Shown here: one piece after another, positions 25,176-34,685 of the stretch
Numbering within the stretch: the stretch's first letter is position 1
Layout: every line of letters begins with the position of its first letter
Assembly: GCA_031291305.1 (NCBI GenBank)
Contig: JARLJH010000029.1
Coordinates: 1-46,487 of the forward strand
Source: Rhodoferax sp.
GTDB taxonomy: Bacteria > Pseudomonadota > Gammaproteobacteria > Burkholderiales > Burkholderiaceae_C
DNA: 46,487 bases
Direction of reading: 5' to 3'
Notes under the pieces: generated by a model
Seen by the model: the letters and a program-made list of their open reading frames with translations, nothing else
Databases searched by the model: none
What the model was told of the DNA's origin: nothing
Position numbers and translations under genes: made by a program

Positions 25176-25392
25176 CCAACCTGGGTGGCTGCATTGAAAA
25201 TGGGGTGTAAAGTGATGCATATCAAATATGCGGCCGTGTGGGGTTTGCGGCTATTTTTTGCAGAGCGAAATCATTCAAATGGAACATAGTTTGATGTCGC
25301 ATTTTTAACAAGTTGCCAAGTCATGTCGCAACATCCCGCAGTGTGAATTACGTAGTGCGTCAGAAATTTTGTAAAACTTTTGGGGGCTGACA

Positions 25393-26127
25393 TTGAATTC
25401 AGGATTCAGCGAGAGGACATTTGAGTTCTGCTTTAACGCGGAATACTGCAGCATCAACACGGCGCTGCTGGCGTCGCATCCACACATTCCGACTCAGCGG
25501 GCTGAAAAAGATCTCGGATATGACGTCGAATTCAGAATCAAACAAGGAGGGTTCACTCGCTCTCTCTTTCTTCAACACAAGGTTACGGCGTTCGCGGAGG
25601 TCCGTGCTGGTCGCAATGGTCGGTTTTATGATGCACATGGCGGCCCATACTTTCGCTTTCAGGTTGACAACGAGCAGCACAACACGCTTTGTGAGTTGAG
25701 CAGAACGAAGGGCAATGCCTTCTATTGCGCACCTCGGTTCAATTGCAGTCACGAACTGGAGCAACACTTCAGAGCCCAGTCCATCTGCGCGAACTCAATT
25801 CGCTTGAATCCTCTAGATGTCGGTGACATCGTTGACAACGAGCATCACAACATAACGTACAAGCCTAACGGACAAGATCCGACGCTGCATTCTGATGCTC
25901 GCCGCTTTAAGAAGGCATATTCTGGGCTTGAGGAAGGCATTGAGCTCAGGCGCCAGCAAGTCAACATGCAATATGTCGAGGCGCTGAGCCAAGAGCTAGT
26001 GACCCGCACCCGCGACTCGAAATTCAAATCAGCAGTAACCAAGGAGGTCGAACGTGCGACACCCATTGAGAGGGTACAACTCCTATTGGGGCGCGTTTAC
26101 CAAGTCTCTTGGCTGCTGCTACCGTGA
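25393..26127 (+). CDS. hypothetical protein with PD-(D/E)XK-like pattern
   Basis: A 244-residue protein with a TTG start at 25393 that is uncertain. It is clearly less GC-rich than flanking genes. The N-terminal part contains INTALLASHPHIPTQ, then E-K-DLGYD, and 25 residues on FLQHK; this spacing of Glu/Asp with QxK recalls PD-(D/E)XK nuclease-like cores. The C-terminal half is charged and helical (LRRQQVNMQYVEALSQELV). I do not recognise a named family. It starts an AT-richer island, so acquisition by transfer is likely; a defence role is only a guess. Confidence 0.6.
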   Translation: MNSGFSERTFEFCFNAEYCSINTALLASHPHIPTQRAEKDLGYDVEFRIKQGGFTRSLFLQHKVTAFAEVRAGRNGRFYDAHGGPYFRFQVDNEQHNTLCELSRTKGNAFYCAPRFNCSHELEQHFRAQSICANSIRLNPLDVGDIVDNEHHNITYKPNGQDPTLHSDARRFKKAYSGLEEGIELRRQQVNMQYVEALSQELVTRTRDSKFKSAVTKEVERATPIERVQLLLGRVYQVSWLLLP

Positions 26128-26221
26128 CGCCAAGCCATTGGTCCGGTAAGCGTGCCGCAGCGGGCTTCGCCAGCCTGCGCGCGTGGTCGAACTCAATTGG
26201 TAGTTTTCACAATTATCCACC

Positions 26222-26590
26222 ATGAATCTTTACTTTTTCATGATCCACGCGTTTATTCCTAGTGTCGTCTCACTACGCGTCCCGCTCTATATTCAGGAGC
26301 CTACTCAAGCCGGCGCACAGCAACAGGCCAACGCTTTGAGTGCTGCTTTTTTACACCAGTTCCAAGTTCTTTTCTCGCCACCAGATCCGAGCCTTTTGGT
26401 GCCGAGCGTAAATGGACCGACCTTTGATGCACTCATTGGTGAACTGCGGTTGTCTCCCCCTGTTACGCTTAACTTGCCTATCAACTCCGGTTTCACTCTT
26501 TATCAACATCGACCTCATACGTCGCCTCTAGTTGCGCTTGAGGCTAGGTCGCTCATTCCCGGAAACCACAGCATGGTCTATGCGCTGTGA
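26222..26590 (+). CDS. possible small hypothetical protein
   Basis: A 122-residue frame from ATG 26222, without a clear ribosome site, in an AT-richer island. The translation shows no family I recognise; it has two hydrophobic stretches (LYFFMIHAFIPSVVSL and LPINSGFTLY) and many Pro residues. It could be a fragment of an inactivated gene rather than a functional one. Confidence 0.35.
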   Translation: MNLYFFMIHAFIPSVVSLRVPLYIQEPTQAGAQQQANALSAAFLHQFQVLFSPPDPSLLVPSVNGPTFDALIGELRLSPPVTLNLPINSGFTLYQHRPHTSPLVALEARSLIPGNHSMVYAL

Positions 26591-26703
26591 ACGCCAACCG
26601 GTCAGCTGATGGGCGTCACCGTGAAATAGCGCCTCTTGATTCCCAACTTGACATCGCTGCTATGGCGCGCACTCTCGCATATTAGTCACCTTCGGTCATC
26701 ACT

Positions 26704-27657
26704 ATGAATAACATCAATCACGAAGAGATCGGTTTTATGAAATTCTCCGGTGAAGCCGTGCCATCGGGAATCATTGATGCGGGAACTGCTGGAATGGCTC
26801 TGGTTGGACTTGACGAGGCTGTGCGCTTTTTCAATGAAAAACAATCGCCAGAATTCGGAAAGCTTGAGTATCAAATTCCAGTGCGCACAACAGAAGGTTC
26901 CTGGATAGCTTGGGTACTCGGTACAGCAGGTACTGGCGTGGGGGTATTTGCTCTCAGCTATCTCAAAAAAGCTGGAGAGAAAATGGCTGAAAATGATTTC
27001 CGAGAAGTCGGGCTGAAGGACGTTTTGAAAAAGTCAGTTGATGCAATTCAATGCCTGGTAAAGCTCGTGAAGCACACTAAACGTTCTCGCGGTTGGGACA
27101 CCCAGAAAGTTCTATGGAGACACAACAACGCAGAAATTGGAATTCTCAACGCGCAAAACGAACCGATATTTCTTCCTGTTGAGTATCTTCGCTGGTACTT
27201 ATCTCTCCCGCCCCGTCTTATCTCTAAGATAACTGGCGCGGTTGCACATCAACGAACCCTTTCAATTGGCGTAAACCGTGATGGAAAATTTGAAGAAATT
27301 TCAGTTAGTGTTGAAGAAAAAATCTACTTCATTGATGACGATGTTGAACCAGAGGAAGACTACCTCTTTCCAGAACTGAAGCATGGTGAAGAGGTAAGGC
27401 TTGAGGGCAGGCTTACGCGAGGAAACGCGTCGTCTAATTCAATTGGCCTTGAATATGAGGGACATGTTCTAAATTGCATTCCTGAGGGGGGAAGTATTCG
27501 CCGTTTCAAACCTGCACTTTTTTTGCGTTGTGTCGTAGATGGAACAATCAGCCGCCTTTCAAAGCAGCGGATGGTTGCGGAGAAGCGGCCAACGATTGTT
27601 GTCCGTAACATAGTTCCCCTTGAGCGTGATGACCAATATGAACTGTTCGGGGGCTGA
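26704..27657 (+). CDS. hypothetical protein with one membrane-like segment
   Basis: A 317-residue protein. About residues 67-87 form a glycine-rich hydrophobic segment (SWIAWVLGTAGTGVGVFALS), flanked by a charged helix (KKAGEKMAENDF). The C-terminal half is beta-rich and charged with an acidic patch (DDDVEPEEDY) and an RLEGRLTRGNASSNS segment. ATG 26704 is the first codon with possible initiation; a second Met is at 12. Base composition is unlike the surrounding chromosome. The function is unknown; a horizontally acquired accessory or defence gene is possible. Confidence 0.65.
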   Translation: MNNINHEEIGFMKFSGEAVPSGIIDAGTAGMALVGLDEAVRFFNEKQSPEFGKLEYQIPVRTTEGSWIAWVLGTAGTGVGVFALSYLKKAGEKMAENDFREVGLKDVLKKSVDAIQCLVKLVKHTKRSRGWDTQKVLWRHNNAEIGILNAQNEPIFLPVEYLRWYLSLPPRLISKITGAVAHQRTLSIGVNRDGKFEEISVSVEEKIYFIDDDVEPEEDYLFPELKHGEEVRLEGRLTRGNASSNSIGLEYEGHVLNCIPEGGSIRRFKPALFLRCVVDGTISRLSKQRMVAEKRPTIVVRNIVPLERDDQYELFGG

Positions 27658-27961
27658 TCAATCATTCGTATGATCATGCGCGATAAAGCTGAGCCAGTCA
27701 GCTAGTTCAGATGTTGAGCCTCTTTTGTTGCTGTGCAAATGCAAGAGGCAGCAGCGGAGCCTAATAGTCCCCCGCATCCAGACATGTTGAAGGCAAGTGG
27801 TGGGGTTCGCATGCGCAGGCCCCATTCGCGTGGTGTGGTTGTCGGGCGTACCCATGCGCAAGAGATGTCGCGATGCTGGCGTGTCCAGCGCCGTCTCCCG
27901 CGAGGTGGGCCGGAGCAGGCGAACCACGCCGCTCGCCTGGTGCCGAACTTCCCTCTGAATC

Positions 27962-27979
27962 GGGTTGAGCGCTCAACCC
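27962..27979. promoter_or_regulatory. perfect 18-bp palindrome
   Basis: GGGTTGAGCGCTCAACCC, perfectly self-complementary with no loop, as expected of a dimer-binding operator more than of a terminator. No neighbouring regulator gene is obvious. Confidence 0.45.
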
Positions 27980-28019
27980 CGAAAGCACCACCTCGGTTTG
28001 CGAGTCTCGGTAACGGACG

Positions 28020-28080
28020 CTATGCTGTATATAGCTGCTTGACCATGATCTATAAGGGCTAGAGGTCAATTTGTCATAAA
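28020..28080 (+). repeat. dispersed repeat, copy 6
   Basis: TATGCTGTATATAGCTGCTT, then TATAAGGGCTAGAGGTCAATT. Intergenic, upstream of the DUF255 gene. Confidence 0.7.
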
Positions 28081-28287
28081 TCGAAGTAGGGCCAATGGGG
28101 CAAAGGCCAATATGTGCCGTACACGCAACCAGCCCCCTAAATCCAACATGGCATGCTTCCTGCGCGCAATCCGCCTGATTGGCCCGTGAACGTGGCGGCG
28201 TCGGCACATTTGCGACAAAGCCAACAAACCCGCCTGCCCGCTGACTGACCTCTTGCCTCACCGTCCCTTGCCCAGCCAACGATCACC

Positions 28288-30111
28288 ATGACCAAGCGCT
28301 TAGCCACCGAACCGTCGATCTACCTTCAGCAGCATGCCGATCAGCCGGTGGACTGGTACCCCTGGGGGCCGGAGGCGCTGGCGCTGGCGCGGCGGCTGGA
28401 CAAGCCGATTCTGTTGTCGATTGGTTATGCCGCCTGCCACTGGTGCCATGTGATGGCCCGGGAATCGTTTTCTGATGCGGCCACGGCGGCGTTGATCAAT
28501 GAAGGTTTTGTCGCCATCAAGGTCGACCGCGAAGAGCGCCCCGACCTTGACGCGGTCTACCAGATGGCGCACCAGCTGCTGCGCCGCACGGGCGGTGGCT
28601 GGCCGCTGACGATTTTTCTCTCGCCGCAAGGCATGCCGTTTTACAGCGGCACCTATTTCCCCAGCGAGGCACCGCAGGGGCAGGCCACTTTCAAGGGCGT
28701 GCTGGGCTCGGTCAGCACCGTCTGGAGCGAGCAGCGCCCGGCGCTGGCGCGGCAAGACCAGGCCTTGCGCGCGGCCTTTGCCGCCAGCCTGCCGCAGGTG
28801 GACGACAAGGCGGTGCTGGATGCCGCCGTGTCCACGCAGGCTTGCCAGCAACTCTGCGCGGCGTTTGATGCCAAATACGGCGGCTTTGGTGCCGCGCCCA
28901 AGTTTCCGCACCCCAGCGACCTGGCGTTTTTGCTGCAGCGTGGCGCGCAAGAGGGCGACACCCAGGCGCGTGACATGGCGCTGTTCACCTTGCGCAAGAT
29001 GGCCGAGGGCGGGGTGGTTGACCAGATTGGCGGCGGCTTTTTCCGCTACAGCGTGGATGCGCAGTGGCAGATTCCGCACTTTGAGAAGATGTTGTGCGAC
29101 AACGGCGTGCTGCTGGCGCTCTACGCCGATGCGCTGGCGCTGACTGGCGAGCCGCTGTTTCGCCGCGTGGTGGAAGACACTGCCGATTGGGCGCTGCGCG
29201 AGATGCGGGCCGACAGTGGCGGCTTTCATGCCTCGCTGGCGGCGGACGACGGTCAGGGGCGCGAAGGCTACTTTTACGTCTGGCAGCTTGATGCGCTGCG
29301 CCTGGCGCTGTCACCGTTTGAGTGGGACACCTGCGCCGCCCATTGGGGTCTGGTGGATGCGCCCAACTTTGAAGGGCCGAGCTGGCATTTGCGCGTGGCG
29401 CGTTCTGCCGAGAAGCTGGCCGCGACGCTGGACCGGCCTGTGGGGTTGGTGCAAGAGTTCATCGACAGTGCCCGCGCCAAACTGCTGGCCGAGCGCGACA
29501 AGCGCGACCGCCCCGCGCGTGACGCCAAAGTGCTCACCGGCTGGACGGCGCTGATGGTCACCGGTCTGGCGCGCGCCGCCAGCGTGTGCCAGCGCCCGGA
29601 CTGGCTCCAAGCCGCCCGTGCCGCGCTGCAGTTTTTGCGCAGCCAGCGCTGGTCGGAGGATGGCCGCAGCTCAGGGCGGCTGCTGGCCCTGCCGAATCAG
29701 GATGCGTTTCTGGACGACCACGCGTTTTTGCTGCAGGCGGTGCTGGCGCTGCACCAGACCGACCCGCAGCCTGATGATCTGCCGTTTGCCGAGTCCATCG
29801 CCCAAGCCATGCTGGCGCAGTTTGAAGACCGCGATGTCGGTGGTTTCTTTTTCACTCGGCACGACGCACCCGCGCTGATCCACCGCATCAAGACCGGCAT
29901 GGACGCGGCCACGCCATCGGGCAACGGCGTGGCTGCACAAGCTTTGCTCCAACTCAGCGGACAAGTCGGCGCCCCCAACGCCATCAGATACCAGAAGGCG
30001 GCACAGCGTTGTGTGCGTGTGTTTGCTGGTGCAGCGTGCGCTGACCCGGCCAGCTATCCGAGTTTTTTGCAAGCGGCTGAAGCTATAAACATAATAGCTA
30101 CTAATGCATGA
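28288..30111 (+). CDS. DUF255 thioredoxin-domain protein (YyaL/SSP411 type)
   Basis: A 607-residue protein with an N-terminal thioredoxin-like DUF255 domain: YLQQHADQPVDWYPWG and CHWCHVMARESF carrying the Cys pair, then KVDREERPDLD and GGWPLTIFLSP. The remainder is an (alpha/alpha)6-barrel like N-acylglucosamine epimerases and glycosidases (GGGFFRYSVDAQWQIPHFEKML). The family occurs from bacteria to mammals (SPATA20); its activity is not settled. The last few residues and stop are encoded by a dispersed repeat, so the C-terminus was remodelled. Confidence 0.93.
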   Translation: MTKRLATEPSIYLQQHADQPVDWYPWGPEALALARRLDKPILLSIGYAACHWCHVMARESFSDAATAALINEGFVAIKVDREERPDLDAVYQMAHQLLRRTGGGWPLTIFLSPQGMPFYSGTYFPSEAPQGQATFKGVLGSVSTVWSEQRPALARQDQALRAAFAASLPQVDDKAVLDAAVSTQACQQLCAAFDAKYGGFGAAPKFPHPSDLAFLLQRGAQEGDTQARDMALFTLRKMAEGGVVDQIGGGFFRYSVDAQWQIPHFEKMLCDNGVLLALYADALALTGEPLFRRVVEDTADWALREMRADSGGFHASLAADDGQGREGYFYVWQLDALRLALSPFEWDTCAAHWGLVDAPNFEGPSWHLRVARSAEKLAATLDRPVGLVQEFIDSARAKLLAERDKRDRPARDAKVLTGWTALMVTGLARAASVCQRPDWLQAARAALQFLRSQRWSEDGRSSGRLLALPNQDAFLDDHAFLLQAVLALHQTDPQPDDLPFAESIAQAMLAQFEDRDVGGFFFTRHDAPALIHRIKTGMDAATPSGNGVAAQALLQLSGQVGAPNAIRYQKAAQRCVRVFAGAACADPASYPSFLQAAEAINIIATNA

Positions 30112-30150
30112 TTATCGGGGGCTATGGACCGATGCTTATGGGTAAATACA
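30078..30150 (+). repeat. dispersed repeat, copy 7, overlapping the DUF255 gene end
   Basis: GAAGCTATAAACATAATAGC, then TGATTATCGGGGGCTATGGA. It supplies the last codons and the stop codon of the upstream gene. Confidence 0.6.
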
Positions 30151-30276
30151 ACATAAACAATATGTCACCGTGACTAGAATGAAAACCATAATAAATAGGA
30201 TCACTCAACAGGGAGTGTCGTTTTTCTTCGCTATCGGCGACGGACGTACTGTTGCTGCGATCTCCGAGGTTTCCCC

Positions 30277-31932
30277 ATGAAATCATTACGAAACACCCTG
30301 ACCTTGCTGACGGTCTGCGGTCTGCTCACTGCGGCTATTTTGACCATTGCCTCCTATTGGGGCAGCCTGCGAGCCGATGGTGCTGTGCAGCGTACTTTTG
30401 TCTCCAAAGATGTCACCGCCGACATTTTGCCGCCGCCCATGTACTTGATTGAATTACGCCTGGTGCTGTCGCAAGGCATTGAGGGCAGCATGCCAATGGA
30501 TCAGGTTCAGAGTGAAGCGGCGCGCCTGATCAAGGAATATGGTGACCGCGTGACGTATTGGCGTGAGCATCCCCCGTATGGGCTGGAGGCGCAGTTGCTG
30601 GGCGCACAACACCAGGCGGGTCAGGCATTCATTGCGAGTGCGCAGGTGGTGCTCAAAGCCTTGGCGGCGGGTGATGTGCCTGCGGCCCAGGCGGCGCTCA
30701 AGGACGCCCATGCGCTGTACCTCAAACACCGCGAGGGCGTGGACGCGACTGTCAAGGCATCCGTGGACTTTGCCACGCAGGCCAGCGCCAACTACGACAG
30801 CACCGTGAGCCAGGTTGGCTGGTTTCAATGGATCGTGCTGGGGCTGGCAACGGTGTTGTTGAGCGCATTGGGTTATTGGGCGCGGCGTAGCGTGTGGGCC
30901 GCGACGGGCGGTGAGCCTTCGTCGGCAGCGGCCATTGCCAGTGCGGTGGCCGAGGGTGATTTGAGTGTGGATGTGCCGGTGATGGCGGGTGATCAGGTCA
31001 GCATGATGGCGAAGTTGGAGGTCATGCGTGCGTCACTGACCCACCTCGTGACTGAAGTGCGTGAAGCCTCCCAAGGTTTGGCCACCGCATCGGCCGAAAT
31101 TGCCGCCGGCAACAACGATCTGAGCACCCGCACCGAGCGGCAAGCCAGCGCGTTGGAGCAAACCTCTGCCTCAATGGCGCAACTCAGCGCCGCCGTCAAA
31201 CAGAATCTGGACAGTGCCCGCCATGCCAATCAGCTGGCGATGAACGCGTCTGCTGTCGCGTTGAAGGGCGGCGAGGTAGTCGGTCAGGTGGTGGACACCA
31301 TGCGACACATCAACGACAGCTCACAAAAGATATCCGACATCATCAGCGTCATTGATGGCATTGCGTTTCAGACCAATATCCTGGCGCTAAACGCAGCTGT
31401 GGAAGCGGCCCGTGCGGGCGAGCAGGGTCGGGGCTTTGCGGTGGTGGCCAGTGAGGTGCGCAGCCTGGCCGGACGCTCGGCCCAGGCCGCCAAAGAAATC
31501 AAGACTCTGATCAATGCCAGTGTGGCACGAGTGGCACACGGCAATCAGCTGGTCGATCAAGCCGGGGTCACCATGAATGAGGTGGTCAGCAGCATTCGCC
31601 AGGTGACCGATATCATGAATGAGATCAGTTCGGCCGGCGGTGAGCAAGCCGCAGGTGTGGCTGAAGTCGACCAAGCCGTTTCACAAATGGACCAGGCCAC
31701 CCAGCAAAACGCCGCCTTGGTTGAAGAAATGGCAGCTGCTGCCAATGGCCTGAGTTCCCAGGCCAAGGCGCTGGTGGGCACGGTGACGGTGTTCAAGCTG
31801 CGACATGATCCGTTGAGCTATGCGGCCACCCCATCTCGCCCGCCTCAAAGAGTTGCCCAGTTACCGGCCAGAGCATCGGTCCGGAAAGTGGGTCAGTTGA
31901 ACCAGCCAAAACTGTTATCCAATGCCAAATAA
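30277..31932 (+). CDS. methyl-accepting chemotaxis protein
   Basis: A 551-residue chemoreceptor: transmembrane helix at about residues 8-30, a periplasmic four-helix-type ligand domain to about residue 180, a second helix at about 183-203 ([15 protein letters not shown]), a short linker, and a signalling domain with the hairpin-tip signature [20 protein letters not shown]. Glu/Gln-rich heptads at both ends are methylation regions. The ligand domain carries no motif I can assign. GAGG precedes the ATG. Its last 11 bp overlap the start of the SEC-C gene. Confidence 0.95.
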   Translation: MKSLRNTLTLLTVCGLLTAAILTIASYWGSLRADGAVQRTFVSKDVTADILPPPMYLIELRLVLSQGIEGSMPMDQVQSEAARLIKEYGDRVTYWREHPPYGLEAQLLGAQHQAGQAFIASAQVVLKALAAGDVPAAQAALKDAHALYLKHREGVDATVKASVDFATQASANYDSTVSQVGWFQWIVLGLATVLLSALGYWARRSVWAATGGEPSSAAAIASAVAEGDLSVDVPVMAGDQVSMMAKLEVMRASLTHLVTEVREASQGLATASAEIAAGNNDLSTRTERQASALEQTSASMAQLSAAVKQNLDSARHANQLAMNASAVALKGGEVVGQVVDTMRHINDSSQKISDIISVIDGIAFQTNILALNAAVEAARAGEQGRGFAVVASEVRSLAGRSAQAAKEIKTLINASVARVAHGNQLVDQAGVTMNEVVSSIRQVTDIMNEISSAGGEQAAGVAEVDQAVSQMDQATQQNAALVEEMAAAANGLSSQAKALVGTVTVFKLRHDPLSYAATPSRPPQRVAQLPARASVRKVGQLNQPKLLSNAK

Positions 31933-32692
31933 CCCACCCCTGCAGCCGCTGAGTGCCGACGAGTTTGCGGCGCTGGAAGACATCCTGAGCTATTTGCGTA
32001 GCCGTACTAGCGCGATACCCGTTTGGGAGTTTTGCGAAGGCTTTATGGCGGCGCTGATTTGTTGCCGCCGCCCCATTGACGCCAACGAATACATGCCGGT
32101 GTTGGTGACTGTGCCGTTTGCCAATGCGGTTCAGCGAAAGCATTTCATGGCCTTGTGGCGGCGCCGTTGGCACCAGGTCATGCTGGCGCTGGACACCAAA
32201 GTTGCCGCGCTGGACGACCCCGCCGCCTACCAACCCGAGGTGAAAGACGCCCGTGCAGCCCACGCCGCTTTGCCCGAAAACGCTCGGGCGGCGATGCAAG
32301 GCAAGCACATCCCGTCTTTTGGCCAGGTGTGGGCCCAGGGTTTCATGGCGGCCACCCAAGCCTGGTCGCTGGAATGGGCAGCCCCGCGCAACAAGGAAGC
32401 CGCCACCTGGCGCAATGCGGCGGTGGAGGTGGTCGAGCGGCTCACGCAGGACGACCTTGATCCACCCACGCTGCACGCTTTTGAAGACGATGGCGGTGCA
32501 CCCACCGTCAGCGCTGCGCGTATGAAGGCGTTTGGCGATGCCATCTGGGCTGTCTACAACATGCGCGAGATGTGGCGCACCTTGGGGCCGCGCATCGAGA
32601 CCGTGCACAAGGCCGACACGCCAGGCCGTAACGACCCGTGTAGCTGCGGGAGTGGCAAGAAATACAAGAAATGCTGCGGCGTAAATCTATAA
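31922..32692 (+). CDS. UPF0149/YecA-like protein with C-terminal SEC-C zinc motif
   Basis: A 256-residue protein. The N-terminal two-thirds resemble the helical UPF0149/YecA domain ([14 protein letters not shown]). The C-terminal motif [19 protein letters not shown] is the zinc-binding SEC-C motif (CxC-x8-CC) also found at the end of SecA, which binds SecB or ribosomes. A role in protein quality control or as a SecA-like adaptor is inferred from YecA. The gene overlaps the chemoreceptor end by 11 bp, so it may be co-transcribed without functional connection. Confidence 0.9.
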   Translation: MPNNPPLQPLSADEFAALEDILSYLRSRTSAIPVWEFCEGFMAALICCRRPIDANEYMPVLVTVPFANAVQRKHFMALWRRRWHQVMLALDTKVAALDDPAAYQPEVKDARAAHAALPENARAAMQGKHIPSFGQVWAQGFMAATQAWSLEWAAPRNKEAATWRNAAVEVVERLTQDDLDPPTLHAFEDDGGAPTVSAARMKAFGDAIWAVYNMREMWRTLGPRIETVHKADTPGRNDPCSCGSGKKYKKCCGVNL

Positions 32693-32745
32693 AAAATATA
32701 GCTTTATGCCAAGGTGTTAAAGGAGCTAGAGGCAGTTTTTCCTTG
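32688..32745 (+). repeat. dispersed repeat, copy 8
   Basis: TATAAAAAATATAGCTTTAT then AAAGGAGCTAGAGGCAGTTTTTC. Between the converging SEC-C and nifQ genes; begins in the last codons of the SEC-C gene. Confidence 0.75.
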
Positions 32746-32824
32746 TAAGAACCCCAATCGATGCAGATGATGAAAGTGGCAGGCCTACAAACATCATTTC
32801 AATCGCGATGACTGCTCTTTTGCG

Positions 32825-33391
32825 CTAAACCTCGGGTGAAAAGCACTTGTCATGGTCTGCGCACTCACCGCACGACGGCGCGGGGCAGACGTAGATGCCC
32901 TCTCGGCTGCAGTAGTGACGGTAGATGAACTTCTTCCACTTCATGTCGCCCGTGTTCTGCTCGGACAGCGATGGGAAGACCTGAGTCATCAGGGTGGAGA
33001 GTTCACCCCGGTCAGCCAGGCCCAGGTCTTGCCACAGGTGGTTGCGCCCACTGCAACCATAGGCCACGATGTGCGCCATCCAGACCTCGGAGTCGTTCAC
33101 GCCTGCACGGTATTCCAGCAGCAGCTTGCGCAGGTCGTCGAGTTCGAGCATGTCCAGGATGGGACCACCCTGCAAGTTCAGGCGTTCGCCGGGAAAGTAG
33201 CTGGCCCACAGCGACTGGAAATCTGCCTCTGACAAACCCAGCGTGGCACTGAGTACGCCTTGGTGCAGGCTGCGCCCGGCGAGCATGCTGGCCAAAACCG
33301 GACGCAGCGGGTCGGCAGCGGCAGTTGGCGGCACGGGCCGATTCAGCAGTTCGGCCTGCAACAACACCCGGCAGTTATGTAATGGGTTCAC
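32825..33391 (-). CDS. nifQ: NifQ, molybdenum donor for FeMo-co synthesis
   Basis: A 188-residue NifQ. The C-terminal cysteine motif conserved in the family is present in the segment HYCSREGIYVCPAPSCGECADHDKCF, here spread over about residues 158-184 (C160, C168, C173, C176, C182). NifQ carries a [Mo-3Fe-4S] cluster and delivers molybdenum to the NifEN/NifH cofactor assembly. The start overlaps the modD stop (ATGA). It is the last gene of the minus-strand modE / nifX-like / modD / nifQ set. Confidence 0.95.
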   Translation of the reverse strand: MNPLHNCRVLLQAELLNRPVPPTAAADPLRPVLASMLAGRSLHQGVLSATLGLSEADFQSLWASYFPGERLNLQGGPILDMLELDDLRKLLLEYRAGVNDSEVWMAHIVAYGCSGRNHLWQDLGLADRGELSTLMTQVFPSLSEQNTGDMKWKKFIYRHYCSREGIYVCPAPSCGECADHDKCFSPEV

Positions 33392-34224
33392 GGCGCTGTC
33401 CTGAAAGTGACCTGAACATCTTTGGGGGGTGCCCAGTAGGGTGACGAGGTGACCAGAAAGTCTGCCCCGGCCGCCACATAGGCCGCTGCGTTGTCAGCGC
33501 GAATGCCGCCTGCGGCGGCCAGCAAAGGGTGGGGCGTTGTCGGGCTATCACGCAACGCTTGCCGACAGGCCGCGACGGCGTCGGGCGTGAATTTTTCGAG
33601 TTGCAAAACATCGGCACCAGCCTGTGCCCACAGCACCGCCTCGGCCACGTCAGCGACTTCAACGGCCAGTTTTTTCTCGGGTTGGGCTTGGCGCAGCCGC
33701 TGCAGGGTGTCTGCGGGTGACGCGTTCAGAAACAGCCGGTGTTCGGCAAAAACGAGCATGCTTTCCGACAGACCCAGCCTGTGCATGATGCCGCCGCCAG
33801 CTTTTACCGCCTTGACCGACAAGGCTTTGGTGCCAGGGGTGTTCTTGCGCGTGCAGGCCACGGCGACGCCATTGGCCGCCGCCACGATGGCTGCCGTGGC
33901 GGTGGCGATGCCACTGGTCCATTCGACCAAGGTCTGGGCGACCTTCCAGGCCCGGTGCAGGCTGGCTGCCGTGCCCTGCGCCTGCAGCAGCACGTCACCC
34001 GCCGCCACGCTGGTGCTTGAGGGAACCACCAGCAGCGCGTGGGCACCCGCCAGCTCGAACAAGCGGCAGGCTTCTTCGGTGGCGCAGACGGTCATCGGTT
34101 GGCGGGCGCGAAATGTCAGTTGGGCCGCCTGTGGACCAATGCCCAGGGTGTGTGTGGTCAGGTCGCCATGGGGGGCATCGTCGTGCAGCAGGCTCTGTAG
34201 ATAAGCGTCGTTTGAGGTGTGCAT
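33388..34224 (-). CDS. modD: ModD, nicotinate-nucleotide pyrophosphorylase-like protein
   Basis: A 278-residue protein related to quinolinate phosphoribosyltransferase (NadC): DDAPHGDLTTHTLG at the N-terminus, RKNTPGTKALSVKAVKAGGG in the core, VEVADVAEAVLWAQAGADVLQLEKF and AAAGGIRADNAAAYVAAGADFLVTSS. ModD is encoded in molybdenum operons of nitrogen fixers; its reaction is unknown. ATG 34224 follows the NifX-like stop almost directly (1-bp gap), indicating coupling. The upstream extension in frame overlaps the NifX-like gene and is discarded. Confidence 0.9.
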   Translation of the reverse strand: MHTSNDAYLQSLLHDDAPHGDLTTHTLGIGPQAAQLTFRARQPMTVCATEEACRLFELAGAHALLVVPSSTSVAAGDVLLQAQGTAASLHRAWKVAQTLVEWTSGIATATAAIVAAANGVAVACTRKNTPGTKALSVKAVKAGGGIMHRLGLSESMLVFAEHRLFLNASPADTLQRLRQAQPEKKLAVEVADVAEAVLWAQAGADVLQLEKFTPDAVAACRQALRDSPTTPHPLLAAAGGIRADNAAAYVAAGADFLVTSSPYWAPPKDVQVTFRTAP

Positions 34225-34225
34225 G

Positions 34226-34612
34226 TCAATGGCGCGAGAACAGGTCGCGCAGTTTGCAGAGCGTGGTGGTGATGTCAAAGCGGGTGTCCGCCAGAGCTTC
34301 ACCCGCCAGGACCTTTTTCAGAGCAGTCAGAGGCTCGGTTTCGCCGGTCAGCAGCACCTGCGCGCCCCACTTTTCCATGTGGCGAATGTAGCCGTCGCCC
34401 GCGCTGGCCGCCACCACGACTTCCACGCCGTGAAGTGGGTGCGGGCCGTCGTCTTTGAAGTGGTGCGGTAGCTGCGCCTTGGTGAGTTCAATGCGCTGTG
34501 GCTCTGGCAAGGTTTGGCCGGGCTGGCAGTCGTATACCAGCCAGTCGGTGGTCTGGCCCGCATGGCCCGACACCTGCGACCAGTCGGCTTTGGTGGCAAT
34601 GGCGATCTTCAT
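34226..34612 (-). CDS. NifX/NafY-family FeMo-co-binding-like protein
   Basis: A 128-residue member of the dinitrogenase iron-molybdenum cofactor (NifX/NifB-C) family: MKIAIATK start, SGHAGQTTDWLVYD (the ribonuclease-H-like fold's cofactor-binding GHxG region), and VEVVVAASAGDGYIRHMEKWGAQVLLTGE. It probably binds cofactor precursors or molybdenum clusters. ATG 34612 fits the family; a longer frame upstream is discarded. Its place beside modD and nifQ suggests a molybdenum-handling chaperone. Confidence 0.88.
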   Translation of the reverse strand: MKIAIATKADWSQVSGHAGQTTDWLVYDCQPGQTLPEPQRIELTKAQLPHHFKDDGPHPLHGVEVVVAASAGDGYIRHMEKWGAQVLLTGETEPLTALKKVLAGEALADTRFDITTTLCKLRDLFSRH

Positions 34613-34685
34613 GGTTGGTACGGCAGGGGAACCTGCGACACGGGAATCAGGCGGCATGGTTTCATGACAACTTTCTTTTTGAAAA

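Larger units (their letters stand above)
27658..28287. other. 630-bp intergenic region with palindrome and repeat
   Basis: No convincing gene. It contains an 18-bp perfect palindrome at 27962-27979 and a dispersed repeat at 28020-28080. Frames on both strands across 27730-28060 read through repeat sequence and look spurious. A weak sigma54-like match occurs at 28149-28164. Confidence 0.5.

Noticed and set aside
28149-28164. Sigma54-like TGGCATGCTTCCTGCG upstream of the DUF255 gene
   Set aside because: The -12 element lacks TT, there is no activator site, and the downstream gene has no nitrogen link.
27761-28279. Minus-strand frame in the gap before the DUF255 gene
   Set aside because: It reads across a dispersed repeat and the palindrome; composition is arbitrary and no family is recognisable.
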